Shown piece after piece: positions 25,912 through 35,431 of a stretch of DNA of 64,000 nucleotides (its first letter is position 1; every line of letters starts with the position of its first letter). Origin of the DNA: Bradyrhizobium sp. LLZ17. GTDB lineage: Bacteria; Pseudomonadota; Alphaproteobacteria; Rhizobiales; Xanthobacteraceae. The translations under genes and the position numbers were made by a program. The DNA is taken from the NCBI RefSeq assembly GCF_041200145.1, contig NZ_CP165734.1:1488001-1552000 (forward strand). The letters are read 5' to 3'. Below the pieces are notes generated by a model. The model saw only the letters and a program-made list of their open reading frames with translations, was not told the DNA's origin and did not search any database.

Positions 25912-27717
25912 ATGAGTACAGCCACGACCGACACGCCCGGATCCGAGACGAAGTTCGATGCAAACGCCTTCGCGATGAATGTCGCGCGCGCGATGGAAGG
26001 CGGCGGCAAGGCGCTTGCCGCCTACCTGAAGCCGCGCGAAAGCGGCGAGGTGCAGGACCGACCGTCGGCGGAGCTCGCCGAAGTGGTCAAAGCCTTCACG
26101 TCGGTCGCCGAATACTGGCTGTCGGACTCCTCGCGCGCCTCCGAGGTCCAGACCAAGCTTGCCAAGGACTATCTCGACCTCTGGGGCTCTGCGGCGCGGC
26201 GCATGGCCGGCCAGGATGCGCAGCCCGCGATTGCGCCGTCGCCGCGCGACAAGCGCTTTGCCGATCCGGAATGGAAATCGAACCAGTTCTTCGATTTCAT
26301 GATGCAGCTCTATCTGCTCACGACCAGATGGGCGCAGGAGCTGGTGCGCGACGCCGAGCTTGATCCGCAGACCCGCCGCAAGGCGGAGTTCTACGTCCAG
26401 CAGGTCGCCAACGCGCTGTCGCCGTCGAACTTCGTGCTGACCAATCCCGAGGTGCTGCGCGCAACCGTCGCAAGCAGCGGCGAAAATCTCGCGCGCGGTC
26501 TGACCATGCTGGCCGAGGACATCGCCGCCGGCAAGGGCATGCTGAAGATCCGCCAGTCCAATCCGGACAACCTCGTCGTCGGCGTCAACATGGCGACCAC
26601 GCCGGGCAAGGTGATCTACCAGAACGAGATGATGCAGCTGATCCAGTACGCGCCGACGACGGAGAAGGTGCTGCGCACGCCCCTCCTCATCGTGCCGCCC
26701 TGGATCAACAAGTTCTACATCCTCGATCTCAAGCCGGAGAAATCCTACATCAAGTGGTGCGTCGACCAGGGCATCACCGTGTTCGTGATCTCGTGGGTCA
26801 ATCCCGACAAGCGGCTCGGAGCCAAGACCTGGGAAGACTACATGAAGGAAGGCGTTCTGACGGCGATGGACGTCATCGAGCGCGCGACCGGCGAGTTGAA
26901 GGTGCACACGGCCGGCTATTGCGTCGGCGGCACGATGCTCGCGACCACGCTGGCCTGGCTCGCCGAGAAGCGCCGCCAGCGGGTGACCTCGGCGACGTTC
27001 TTTGCAGCGCAGGTCGACTTCACCCATGCCGGCGATCTCCTCGTCTTCGTCGACGAGGATCAGATCACAGCGCTCGAGCAGGACATGAAGGCATCCGGCG
27101 TGCTCGAAGGCTCCAAGATGGCGATGGCCTTCAACATGCTGCGCTCCAACGATCTGATCTGGTCCTATGTCGTCAGCAACTATCTGAAAGGCCAGCAGCC
27201 GAGCGCGTTCGACCTGTTGCACTGGAATTCGGATGCGACCCGCATGACCGCGTCGAACCATTCCTATTATTTGCGCAACTGCTATCTGGAGAACCGGCTG
27301 TCCACGGGCACCATGGTGCTCGACAACACCCTGCTCGACCTCTCCAAGGTCAAGGTGCCCGTTTACAATCTCGCCACCCGCGAGGACCACATCGCGCCGG
27401 CCGAGTCGGTGCTTTACGGCTCGCAGTTCTTCGGCGGCCCGGTGAAATATGTGCTGTCCGGCTCGGGCCACATCGCCGGCGTGGTCAATCCGCCGGCGTC
27501 GAACAAATACCAGTACTGGACCAACGACAACGTCAAGAACGTCACCGTAGCCGAGTGGATGAAGGGTGCCGTCGAGCACAAGGGCTCGTGGTGGCCGGAC
27601 TGGCGCGAATGGCTGGGCGGGCTCGATCCGGAGGAAGTCCCGGCGCGCAAGGTCGGCAGCGAGGCGCTGCCTCCGATCGAGGACGCGCCCGGCAGCTATG
27701 TCAGGGTGCGCGCGTAG
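25912..27717 (+). CDS. phaC: Class I poly(3-hydroxyalkanoate) synthase PhaC
   Basis: A 601-residue PHA synthase that polymerises (R)-3-hydroxyacyl-CoA at the granule surface. The N-terminal PhaC_N part includes EWKSNQFFDFMMQLYLL and VPPWINKFYILDL. The lipase-like box GYCVGGTML places the catalytic Cys near residue 337; the acid is in TREDHIAP and the general-base histidine in LSGSGHIAGVVN near residue 519. Size fits the class I type, active as a homodimer. No phaA, phaB or phasin gene is nearby. The start ATG is directly visible at CCCATGAGTACAGCC. Confidence 0.96.
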   Translation: MSTATTDTPGSETKFDANAFAMNVARAMEGGGKALAAYLKPRESGEVQDRPSAELAEVVKAFTSVAEYWLSDSSRASEVQTKLAKDYLDLWGSAARRMAGQDAQPAIAPSPRDKRFADPEWKSNQFFDFMMQLYLLTTRWAQELVRDAELDPQTRRKAEFYVQQVANALSPSNFVLTNPEVLRATVASSGENLARGLTMLAEDIAAGKGMLKIRQSNPDNLVVGVNMATTPGKVIYQNEMMQLIQYAPTTEKVLRTPLLIVPPWINKFYILDLKPEKSYIKWCVDQGITVFVISWVNPDKRLGAKTWEDYMKEGVLTAMDVIERATGELKVHTAGYCVGGTMLATTLAWLAEKRRQRVTSATFFAAQVDFTHAGDLLVFVDEDQITALEQDMKASGVLEGSKMAMAFNMLRSNDLIWSYVVSNYLKGQQPSAFDLLHWNSDATRMTASNHSYYLRNCYLENRLSTGTMVLDNTLLDLSKVKVPVYNLATREDHIAPAESVLYGSQFFGGPVKYVLSGSGHIAGVVNPPASNKYQYWTNDNVKNVTVAEWMKGAVEHKGSWWPDWREWLGGLDPEEVPARKVGSEALPPIEDAPGSYVRVRA

Positions 27718-27805
27718 CGGACGATTGCTTGCGCATGGCGCAAGCTTGCGCGCTTGTATAAGCTCGCTCTCGATTCAGACATGAGACGACAGAGGGGACC
27801 GGATT

Positions 27806-28204
27806 ATGACGCGCGAATTGTTCTGGCTGACAATGACGGTGATCCTGACCGGGATTCTCTGGATTCCCTACACCATCAATCGCTGCCAGGTGCGCGGTCT
27901 CGGTGGCGCGATGGCCAATCCCTCGCGCGGCGACAAGCCGCAGGCGGAGTGGGCGAACCGCCTGATGTTCGCGCATGACAACGCGGTCGAGAACCTGGTC
28001 CTGTTCGCGCCGCTGGTGCTGATCCTGAACGCGATCGATTATTCGACGAAATGGACGGTGCTGGCATGCGTCGTCTACTTCTGGGCTCGCGTCGCGCATC
28101 TGATCGTCTATGCCCTCGGGATCCCGGTGTTCCGGACGGTCGCCTTCACGGTGGGCTTCCTGGCGCAGGCTGTGCTGGCGCTGGCGATTTTCAAGGTGTT
28201 CTAG
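27806..28204 (+). CDS. MAPEG-family membrane protein
   Basis: A 132-residue integral membrane protein with four hydrophobic helices (residues about 3-22, 60-80, 84-105 and 110-131). The MAPEG marks include the first loop after helix 1 (NRCQVRGLGGAMANP), the helix 2 segment RLMFAHDNAVENLVLFAP and the Y-F-x-R-x-x-H pattern in VYFWARVAHLIVYALG. MAPEG proteins in eukaryotes handle eicosanoids and glutathione; bacterial members have no set role. It is convergent with argC, with stops four bases apart. Confidence 0.85.
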   Translation: MTRELFWLTMTVILTGILWIPYTINRCQVRGLGGAMANPSRGDKPQAEWANRLMFAHDNAVENLVLFAPLVLILNAIDYSTKWTVLACVVYFWARVAHLIVYALGIPVFRTVAFTVGFLAQAVLALAIFKVF

Positions 28205-28207
28205 CGA

Positions 28208-29254
28208 TCAGGGAAACAGCGCGATCTGCTCCAGTCCAGCGGTCTCGGGCAGCCCGAACATCAGGTTCATGTTCTGGATTGCCTGACCGGCCGAGCCCTT
28301 CACCAGATTGTCGAGGGTGGAAATCACGATCGCCCGATTCTTGATCCGGTCGGCGATGACGCCGACCTGCACATAGTTGGAGCCGCGCACGTTCTGGGTC
28401 TGCGGCAGCACGCCCTTCCTGGCCACATGCACGAAGGGCTCGTTCGCGTAGGCTTTCTCGAGTGCGGCCCGCAAATCGTCCGGCGTCGCGCCGTTGAGCC
28501 TGACATAGGACGTGCAGAGTTCGCCGCGCGCCATTGGAATAAGATGCGGCGTGAAGTTGATCGTCACCGCGGAACCGGCGGCGACGCCGATCTCCTGCTC
28601 GATCTCCGGCGCGTGCCGGTGGGTGCCGACCGAATAGGGCGACAGCCCCTCGCCCGCCTCGCTGAACAACGTGTTCTGTTTCAGCCCGCGGCCGGCGCCG
28701 GTGACGCCTGATTTGGCGTCGATGACGATGTCGTCGATGTCGATCAATTTGGCTTTCGCAAGCGGCACCAGCGCGAGCAGCGCCGCCGTGGGATAGCAGC
28801 CGGGACAGGCGACCAGCCGCGCCGACGCGATCTTCTCGCGATAGAATTCGGTCAGGCCATAGACCGCTTCGCCCTGCAGTTCGAGCGCCCGGTGCTCATG
28901 GCCGTACCATTGCGCGTAGGTGTTCTTGTCCCGCAGCCTGAAGTCGGCGGACATGTCGAGGACCTTGATCTCCGGATTTGCCTTGAGGACCGCGGCAATG
29001 ATTTCCTGCGTGGTGCCGTGCGGCAGCCCGCAGAACACCGCATCGAGCTTGCTCCAGTCGACCTTTTCCCATTCCACGAGTTTCGGCAGGTTCAGCATGA
29101 AGAAATGCGGAAACACGTCGCCCATCGACTTGCCGGCGTGGGTGTTGGCGGTGAGCGCGATGATCTCGGCGTTCGGATGCCGCGCCAGCAGGCGCACCGC
29201 ATCGGCCCCGGTGTAACCGGAGGCGCCGAGAGTGCCGATCTTCTTCGAGCTCAT
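28208..29254 (-). CDS. argC: N-acetyl-gamma-glutamyl-phosphate reductase, type 1
   Basis: A 348-residue enzyme for the third step of arginine synthesis: NADPH reduction of N-acetylglutamyl phosphate to the semialdehyde. It has the nucleotide motif KIGTLGASGYTGADAVRLLA, the nucleophile cysteine in ACPGCYPTAALLAL, and the conserved HRHAPEIEQE. AAAGGAAC precedes the ATG at 29254. The type 1 size (about 350) separates it from the type 2 enzyme encoded by the very next gene upstream, 12 bases away. Both are apparently intact, so this may be the housekeeping copy. Confidence 0.93.
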   Translation of the reverse strand: MSSKKIGTLGASGYTGADAVRLLARHPNAEIIALTANTHAGKSMGDVFPHFFMLNLPKLVEWEKVDWSKLDAVFCGLPHGTTQEIIAAVLKANPEIKVLDMSADFRLRDKNTYAQWYGHEHRALELQGEAVYGLTEFYREKIASARLVACPGCYPTAALLALVPLAKAKLIDIDDIVIDAKSGVTGAGRGLKQNTLFSEAGEGLSPYSVGTHRHAPEIEQEIGVAAGSAVTINFTPHLIPMARGELCTSYVRLNGATPDDLRAALEKAYANEPFVHVARKGVLPQTQNVRGSNYVQVGVIADRIKNRAIVISTLDNLVKGSAGQAIQNMNLMFGLPETAGLEQIALFP

Positions 29255-29266
29255 CACGCGTTCCTT

Positions 29267-30277
29267 TCAGGCGTCAAGGCCCAGCATCAGCCGCATATTC
29301 TGAACGGCTGCGCCCGAGGCGCCCTTGCCGAGATTGTCGAGCCGCGCGACCAGCACCGCCTGGTGATGTTTGTCGCTGGCGAAGACATAGAGCTCGAGCA
29401 TGTTGGTTTCGTTGAGCGCCTCCGGCTCGAGCTTGCCGCCCTTGGTCGCTTCGTTCTGAAGCGGCATCACCGAGACGTATTTTGAGCCGGCATAGCGCTT
29501 GGCCAATGCGGCCTGGAGATCTGCACCGCTGGGCTTTCCCGGCAGTGTGTCGAGCTGGAGCGGGACCGAGACCAGCATGCCCTGCCGGTAGTTGCCGACC
29601 GACGGGATGAAGATCGGCCGCCGCGTCAGGTTCGAATAGAGCTGCATCTCCGGCAGATGCTTGTGCTCGAAGCCGAGGCCGTAAAGCTCGAAGGCCGGCG
29701 CGCGGCCCTCTTCATAGCTCGCGATCATCGACTTGCCGCCGCCGGAATAGCCGCTCACCGCGTTGACGGTGACGGGATAATCGGGCGGCAACAGACCCGC
29801 GTCGACGATCGGCCGCAGCAGCGCGATCGCGCCGGTCGGATAGCAGCCGGGATTGGAGACCTTCTTCGCGGCCTTGATCCTGCCGGCCTGGTCTGCCGTC
29901 AGCTCCGGAAAGCCGTAGGCCCAATCAGACGCGACCCGGTACGCGGTGGAGGCGTCCAGCACCTTCGGCCCCGACGCGCCCATGCTGTCGATCAGCGCGA
30001 CCGCTTCGCGGGCCGCATCGTCCGGCAGGCACAGGATGACGAGATCCACCTCCTGCATCAGCGCCTTCTTGGCCGCGGGGTCCTTGCGCTTGTCGTCGGC
30101 AATCGTCTTGACCACGACATCGCTCTGGAGCTTCAGCCGCTCGTTGATGCCGAGCCCGGTGGTGCCGGAGCCGCCGTCGACGAAGACGGATGCGGGCTTT
30201 TTCGCAGGGCCCGTTTTCGAGCCTTCCTTCGTGTCGACGAGGCTGGTGTCAGAAAGGCTGGTTTCAGAAAGATTCAT
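29267..30277 (-). CDS. argC: N-acetyl-gamma-glutamyl-phosphate reductase, type 2
   Basis: A 336-residue protein of the second ArgC branch. After an N-terminal extension of about 28 residues (with a short repeat ETSLSDTSLVDT), the core begins ASVFVDGGSGTTGLGINERL. The active-site cysteine is in KKVSNPGCYPTGAIALLRP and the His segment in LGFEHKHLPEMQLY. It catalyses the same reaction as type 1 by family knowledge. It overlaps the PaiB-like gene (ATGA) and precedes the type 1 argC, so two non-identical isozymes share one transcript. One may serve a different N-acyl or carrier-bound substrate; that is inference. Confidence 0.88.
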   Translation of the reverse strand: MNLSETSLSDTSLVDTKEGSKTGPAKKPASVFVDGGSGTTGLGINERLKLQSDVVVKTIADDKRKDPAAKKALMQEVDLVILCLPDDAAREAVALIDSMGASGPKVLDASTAYRVASDWAYGFPELTADQAGRIKAAKKVSNPGCYPTGAIALLRPIVDAGLLPPDYPVTVNAVSGYSGGGKSMIASYEEGRAPAFELYGLGFEHKHLPEMQLYSNLTRRPIFIPSVGNYRQGMLVSVPLQLDTLPGKPSGADLQAALAKRYAGSKYVSVMPLQNEATKGGKLEPEALNETNMLELYVFASDKHHQAVLVARLDNLGKGASGAAVQNMRLMLGLDA

Positions 30278-30938
30278 GGCACGCTTCCTTGGAGCTTGTT
30301 GGCAGCCGCGAAAGCTTGCGGCTTCACGTCCTGCATCAGTTGCGCGATCTCCCTGGCGTCGGCGGAAGGCTGCGCACCGAGAGCATCGGCGATCGCGGTG
30401 TAATCCGCGTCGGATTTGTGCTGGTTGAGCTTGAAGCTGCCTTCGACCTCTTCAACCGTCATCACCAGACCCACGATCGCCTTCTTCATCGCCTCCAGCC
30501 GGCCCGCGGTCATCTTGCCCGACGTCCACGGCTTCTTCGGCAGCAACCGGCTCTCGAACTTCTCGCTGAGGACATCGACCTGCACCGACAGCTCGTCGTC
30601 CGCTAGCAGCCGCACCGGCCCGCTCAGATGCACCGACTGATAGAGCCAGGTCGGCACCTGATCGGGCGAGACGTACCAATCGGGCGAGACATAGGCATCG
30701 GGACCGTTGACCGCGAGCAGCCAGGAGGTCGCGCCGTCCGCAAGCTTTAGCAGCGGATTGTGACGCGCGGCATGAAAGGCGGCGTGCGGCGTGCCGTCAT
30801 CGGCGTAGGTCAGATAGAACGGCAGCGCCGACGCGATCGGCTTCTTGCCGTCGAAGGCGCACATCATGCCGAAGCCGCGCGCCTCGGCGAATTTCAGGCT
30901 CGCGGCGCGGTCCTGCTTGAACAAGGGGGCGTGTACAT
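30274..30938 (-). CDS. PaiB-like FMN-binding negative regulator, frameshift near the start
   Basis: A PaiB-family protein of about 221 residues. The main frame is open from FKQDRAASLKFAEARGFGMM to the end and includes FHAARHNPLLKLADG, YVSPDWYVS and VPTWLYQSVH, typical of the split-barrel FMN fold. The family start MYTPP is found at 30938 (ATGTACACG, preceded by AGGAGACC) but in another frame; five G (plus strand 30925-30929) where six are needed causes the shift. Restoring one base gives MYTPPLFKQD. These proteins bind flavin or haem and in Bacillus repress sporulation and protease genes. It is first in an operon with two argC genes. Confidence 0.82.
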
Positions 30939-31155
30939 ATTGGTCTCCTGCTGGGCCTCGTTGGGGGCCGCCGGATCAGATCGCGCTGACAGGAGAGAGA
31001 ATGCCGCGGATCGGATCCAGCGGCAAAGACGATGATCTCAAACGCGATCGACCGCCCAAACCGCTAAAGCGCGGCGGCGGCGACGGGCGAACAGGATGGT
31101 CGCGGCGTTGATCATGGCGCGGGGCTATAGGGCCAAGCGCGGTTCCCGTCAAGCT

Positions 31156-31686
31156 TCACACCACCCGCCAGATCCATTCCATGATCGTTGCGATCACGTC
31201 GCCGAACAGCAGCAGCGCCGCCGACCAGACCAGGGCCGAAATGAAATTGGCGGTCTGGAAGCTCCAATAGGGCATCTCGAAAATGCCGGCGGCGAGCGGC
31301 ACGGAGGCGCGCAAGGGGCCGAAGAAGCGGCCGATGAAGATGCTGGGCACGCCCCAGCTTTTCACGAAGGCCTCGCCCTTGGGCAGCAGTTCCGGATAGC
31401 GCGAGAGCGGCCACATCTGTGCGACCTGCTCCTTGTAGCGGTAGCCGAACCAATAGGAGACCCAGTCCCCGAGAGCGGCGCCAATGCCGCCGGCGATCCA
31501 GACCGGGTAGAAGCTGATGCCGCTCGCCCCGATCAGGGCACCGATCGCGACCAGCGCGCCCCAGGCCGGGATCAGCAGCGAAATGAAGGCGAGCGACTCG
31601 CCGAAGGCCAGCAGGAACACGATCGGAGCCGCCCAAGCCTGGTGAAGGCGCACGAAGTCGGCCAGTGCGTGCGCATACTGCTCCAT
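31156..31686 (-). CDS. DedA-family membrane protein
   Basis: A 176-residue inner-membrane protein. The ATG at 31686 follows GATCAGGA; longer frames are not supported. The DedA/SNARE-associated domain shows the re-entrant segment and the conserved FGPLRASVPLAAGIFEM (the FxRxxP-type arginine/proline motif) and the acidic start FLLAFGESLAFISLLIP. Four or five hydrophobic segments are visible. DedA proteins move undecaprenyl phosphate or phospholipids across the inner membrane. The gene stands alone between the PaiB/argC unit and parE. Confidence 0.87.
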   Translation of the reverse strand: MEQYAHALADFVRLHQAWAAPIVFLLAFGESLAFISLLIPAWGALVAIGALIGASGISFYPVWIAGGIGAALGDWVSYWFGYRYKEQVAQMWPLSRYPELLPKGEAFVKSWGVPSIFIGRFFGPLRASVPLAAGIFEMPYWSFQTANFISALVWSAALLLFGDVIATIMEWIWRVV

Positions 31687-31957
31687 TCCTGATCGCCTTC
31701 CCGCCCCGCCTTGAGGCCTGCTCGATGAAAAGGACTGGTAAGCCAAGCACTTGTGTGACATCAAGTCACAAAGCCCGATCTGGACCGGACCGGCGCGTCA
31801 AATTGCCGGGACTTGGGCAGCCAGCGGCGTAAAATCGCCGGGATTGGCTCCCAACGCCACCGCCCGGCCGTCCCGCGGTGACCTTTCTCGGCCAGCCGTG
31901 GCATAGTCGGCGCAACCGATCTGCCGCTCAGGCGGCCCTCAAACTGCATCAAGATAC

Positions 31958-34002
31958 ATGTCCAAACAATTGAAGCCCAAGGCAAAAGACGATTTTTTCG
32001 GCGGCGATGAGCCGAAGCCTCGCGCCGCCGCCAAGGCGGCCTCGCGGGCCGGCGGTGCCGAAGCCGACTACACGGCGGCCGACATCGAGGTGCTCGAAGG
32101 CCTGGAGCCGGTGCGGCGCCGGCCCGGCATGTATATCGGCGGCACCGACGAAAAAGCGCTGCATCACCTCTTTGCCGAAGTCATCGACAACTCGATGGAC
32201 GAAGCGCTGGCCGGGCATGCGACCTTCATCGGCGTCGAGCTCAGCGCCGACGGTTTCCTGACCGTCACCGACAACGGCCGCGGCATTCCGGTCGATCCGC
32301 ATCCGAAGTTTCCGAAGAAGTCGGCGCTCGAAGTCATCATGTGCACGCTGCACTCGGGCGGCAAGTTCGACTCCAAGGTGTACGAGACTTCGGGTGGCTT
32401 GCACGGCGTCGGCATCTCGGTGGTGAACGCCCTCTCCTCCTTGCTGGAGGTCGAGGTCGCGCGCAGCCAGAAACTCTACCGCATGACGTTCGAGCGCGGG
32501 CACCCGAAGGGCAAGCTCGAGGATCTCGGCAAGATCAACAACCGCCGCGGCACGCGCGTGCGCTTCAAGCCCGACACCGACATTTTCGGTGCCAAGGCCG
32601 CGTTCAAGCCGCAGCGCCTGTTCAAGATGACGCGCTCGAAGGCGTATCTGTTCGGCGGCGTCGAGATCCGCTGGAATTGTGCGCCCGAGCTGTTGAAGGG
32701 CGTCGAGGACGTGCCGGCGGAAGCGACGTTCCACTTCCCCGGTGGCTTGAAGGATTATCTGGCCGCTGCGATCCATGCCGACACGCTGGTGCATGCCGAC
32801 ATCTTCTCAGGCAAATCCGGGCGCAACGGCGCGCATGGCGCCTGCGAATGGGCGGTGGCGTGGACCGCGGATGCCGATGGCTTCCTGTCGTCCTACACCA
32901 ACACCGTGCCGACGCCCGACGGCGGCACGCACGAGTCCGGCCTGCGCAGCGCGCTGTTGCGCGGCCTGAAGGATCATGCCGAGCGCGTCGGCCAGGGCAA
33001 GCGCGCGGCCTCCATCACCTCGGAAGACGTGATGGTCGGCGCGGCCGTGATGCTCTCGGTGTTCGTGCGCGAGCCCGAATTCCAGGGCCAGACCAAGGAT
33101 CGCCTTGCCACGGCCGAAGCGCAGCGCATCGTCGAACAAGCGATGAAGGATCCGTTCGACCACTGGCTCTCCGGCAATCCGAACCAGGCCAACAGGCTGC
33201 TCGATTTCGTGATCGATCGCGCCGAGGAGCGGCTGCGCCGCCGCCAGGAGAAGGAGACCGCGCGCAAAACCGCCGGCAAGAAGCTGCGCCTGCCCGGCAA
33301 GCTCGCCGACTGCAGCGATGCAGGCCTGGAGGGCTCAGAACTCTTCATCGTCGAGGGTGACTCGGCCGGCGGCAGCGCCAAGCAGGCGCGCGACCGCAAG
33401 ACCCAGGCCGTGCTGCCGCTGCGCGGCAAGATTCTCAACGTCGCCTCCGCCGGCAAGGACAAGCTGACGGCAAACACCCAGCTCGCCGACCTCGTGCAGG
33501 CGATCGGCTGCGGCATGCTGGCGCAGTATCGCGAAGAGGATCTGCGCTATCAGCGCATCATCATCATGACCGACGCCGACGTCGACGGCGCCCCATCGCT
33601 TCGCTCTTGATCACCTTCTTCTACCGGCAGATGCCGCGGCTGATCGACGAAGGGCATCTCTTCCTTGCGGTGCCGCCGCTTTACAAGCTGACAGTCGGCA
33701 CCAAGTCGATCTACGCCCGTGACGACGCGCACAAGGAGGCACTGATCAAGAGCGAGTTCAACGCCAATGCCAAGGTCGAGGTGAACCGCTTCAAAGGCCT
33801 CGGCGAGATGATGCCGGCGCAGCTCAAGGAGACCACGATGGATCCGGCCAAGCGGACCATGCTGAAGGTGGTGCTGCTCGCGGATGACCGCGACACCACG
33901 GCCGATTCGGTGGAGCGGCTGATGGGCACCAAGGCGGAAGCGCGATTCGCGTTCATCTCGGACAAGGCCGAATTCGCCAACGACGATTTGCTCGACGTCT
34001 GA
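31958..34002 (+). CDS. parE: DNA topoisomerase IV subunit B, one-base frameshift
   Basis: The ATPase subunit of topoisomerase IV, needed to separate sister chromosomes. The frame from 31958 has the GHKL ATPase motifs (VIDNSMDEALAG, VTDNGRGIPVDPHPKFPKKS), a transducer domain, and the TOPRIM start LFIVEGDSAGGSAKQARDRK. In IIIMTDADVDGA the family sequence goes on HIASLLITFFYR, but here one base is missing at 33592-33595 (GCCCCATCG for GCCCACATCG) and the frame stops at 33610. The remainder reads in the next frame to 34002 and includes the C-terminal VNRFKGLGEMMPAQLKETTM. Restored length is 681 residues. As the gene is essential, an error in the sequence is the best explanation. Confidence 0.92.
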
Positions 34003-34019
34003 AGCAGCGGTTTTCCGCG

Positions 34020-34050
34020 AAAAAGCCCCGGCTCAACGCCGGGGCTTTTT
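34020..34050 (+). terminator. Intrinsic terminator of parE
   Basis: AAAAAGCCCCGGC and GCCGGGGCTTTTT form a perfect stem around a five-base loop, ending in a T run, 18 bases after the parE stop. Confidence 0.85.
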
Positions 34051-34414
34051 CATTGGCAGTGCGGCTCTTTCCGGCTGATTCAGGCAGGCCGCCGTCCAGC
34101 ACGACCCGCGACTCGGCCAACGACTCACAGGCGCCAAGGCCAAAGCAGGACTGCCTCCGTTTCGGACAGAGGCGCATTTGCTAACAAAAACTTACCCGCA
34201 GCAGAACTCCGAAGAAGCACGCAACACTATGATTCCGTGTCATTTTCTCGACCCAGTCAATCGTCCTCCAAACCGCCGTCCGGCCGGCGTTTTCCGGCGA
34301 CTGTGCCTGCCCTGCAACAGCATTTCGGAGAGAAACGTCTATAGTCGGGGCATCAGATCACTCGGACTTCAGTGCGCTCGCGCCTGCACCACAGACCTAG
34401 GTTGGGGATTTATC
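34051..34414 (+). other. Intergenic leader of the barrel-protein gene
   Basis: No convincing gene lies in this 364-base stretch. An open frame exists from 34178 in phase with the barrel gene, but its sequence (Pro/Arg/Cys-rich) is not part of the protein, and a signal peptide begins at 34415. It presumably holds the promoter and a 5' leader; I could not assign -35/-10 boxes with confidence. Confidence 0.5.
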
Positions 34415-35200
34415 ATGAAGAAGATTTTGCTGGCTCTGACCGCGGCGGCGGCGATGACCGGTTCGGCCTCGGCGGCTGATCTCGCGGCGCGCCCCTATGT
34501 GAAGGCTCCGATGGCGGCTCCGGTTGCCAACTGGACCGGCTTCTACATCTTCGGTGGCGCTGGCGGCGGCATTTCGGCCTCTGACCAGAGCATCCTCGCG
34601 ACCCCGACCGGCACGCCGCTGACGATCACGCAGCGTCAGGGTGGCTCGGGCTGGTTCGGCACCGTCGGTCTCGGCTACGACTGGCAGTTCAGCGGCACCT
34701 GGGTCGCCGGCGTGTTCGCTGACGGCCAGTTCGGCAGCATCCGCTCAACCGTTCAGGATCCTCTGCTCGGCCTCACGGGCAGCCAGAAGCTGGAAGATTC
34801 CTGGGCCGCCGGCGTGCGCCTCGGCTGGCTGGTCGCTCCGAACGTCCTTTCCTACGTCAACGGCGGTTACTCGGGCGCTCACTTCGGCAGCACCAGCTTC
34901 ACCAACCTGGCTGGCACTCCCGCTGGTGTCCATCTCGCCGGCTACAATCGCAACGGCTGGTTCGTCGGCGGCGGTGTCGAGAACAACCTGAACATCTTCG
35001 GCATCACTGCGCCGGGCTGGTTCATGAAAACCGAATACCGTTCGGCCTTCTACGGCGCGAAGACCCGGGACGAACTGTCCGACGCGACCAACCTGCCGAC
35101 AGGTATCGACAGCATCCGTGCCAACTCCTGGAACCAGACGATCTCGACCTCGCTGGTTTACCGCTTCAACTGGACCGGCCCGGTCGTCGCGAAGTACTGA
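34415..35200 (+). CDS. Outer-membrane beta-barrel protein (single barrel)
   Basis: A 261-residue exported barrel. The ATG follows TTGGGGAT; MKKILLALTAAAAMTGSASA is the signal peptide, and the mature start ADLAARPYVKAP is typical of Bradyrhizobium outer-membrane proteins. The mature part has alternating beta strands (GWFGTVGLGYDWQFSGTWVA, NRNGWFVGGGVENNL) and ends SLVYRFNWTGPVVAKY with the aromatic last residue that BamA recognises. It is 40-60% alike by eye to each half of the next protein. Function (porin-like or adhesion) is not known. A terminator follows directly. Confidence 0.88.
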   Translation: MKKILLALTAAAAMTGSASAADLAARPYVKAPMAAPVANWTGFYIFGGAGGGISASDQSILATPTGTPLTITQRQGGSGWFGTVGLGYDWQFSGTWVAGVFADGQFGSIRSTVQDPLLGLTGSQKLEDSWAAGVRLGWLVAPNVLSYVNGGYSGAHFGSTSFTNLAGTPAGVHLAGYNRNGWFVGGGVENNLNIFGITAPGWFMKTEYRSAFYGAKTRDELSDATNLPTGIDSIRANSWNQTISTSLVYRFNWTGPVVAKY

Positions 35201-35222
35201 TCTGATCTCGATCTGAGACATC

Positions 35223-35251
35223 AAAGCCCCGGCATCGTCCGGGGCTTTTTT
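35223..35251 (+). terminator. Intrinsic terminator after the single-barrel gene
   Basis: AAAGCCCCGG and CCGGGGCTTTTTT pair around CATCGT, 22 bases beyond the stop codon. Confidence 0.85.
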
Positions 35252-35431
35252 GTTTGGCAACAGGCTGACGGAATAATCCGCGCACGTCGTACTGGCCCGT
35301 CCGACCGCTCAAGCCCTGTACCATTCTCGCAACAGCTCTTCGGCCAACAATCGGCTAGAAGTTCCATGGAACTTTGGAATCGCGCGAGACTGATGGCTGG
35401 CGCGTTGGCTCGGATTGCTGGAACCATGACA

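Noticed and set aside
25762..27579. 605-codon minus-strand frame opposite phaC
   Set aside because: Mirror of the phaC codon bias (high GC third positions); His/Val/Arg-rich with no motif.
31001..31111. Plus-strand 36-codon frame with AGGAGAGAGA before ATG, between paiB and dedA
   Set aside because: Good ribosome-binding site, but the product is a charged, Gly/Arg-rich string with no fold or other support; not enough to call.
31045..31121. Minus-strand 25-codon frame MINAATILFARRRRR in the same gap
   Set aside because: Could be a leader peptide, but there is no ribosome-binding site, attenuator or adjacent target gene in the right place.
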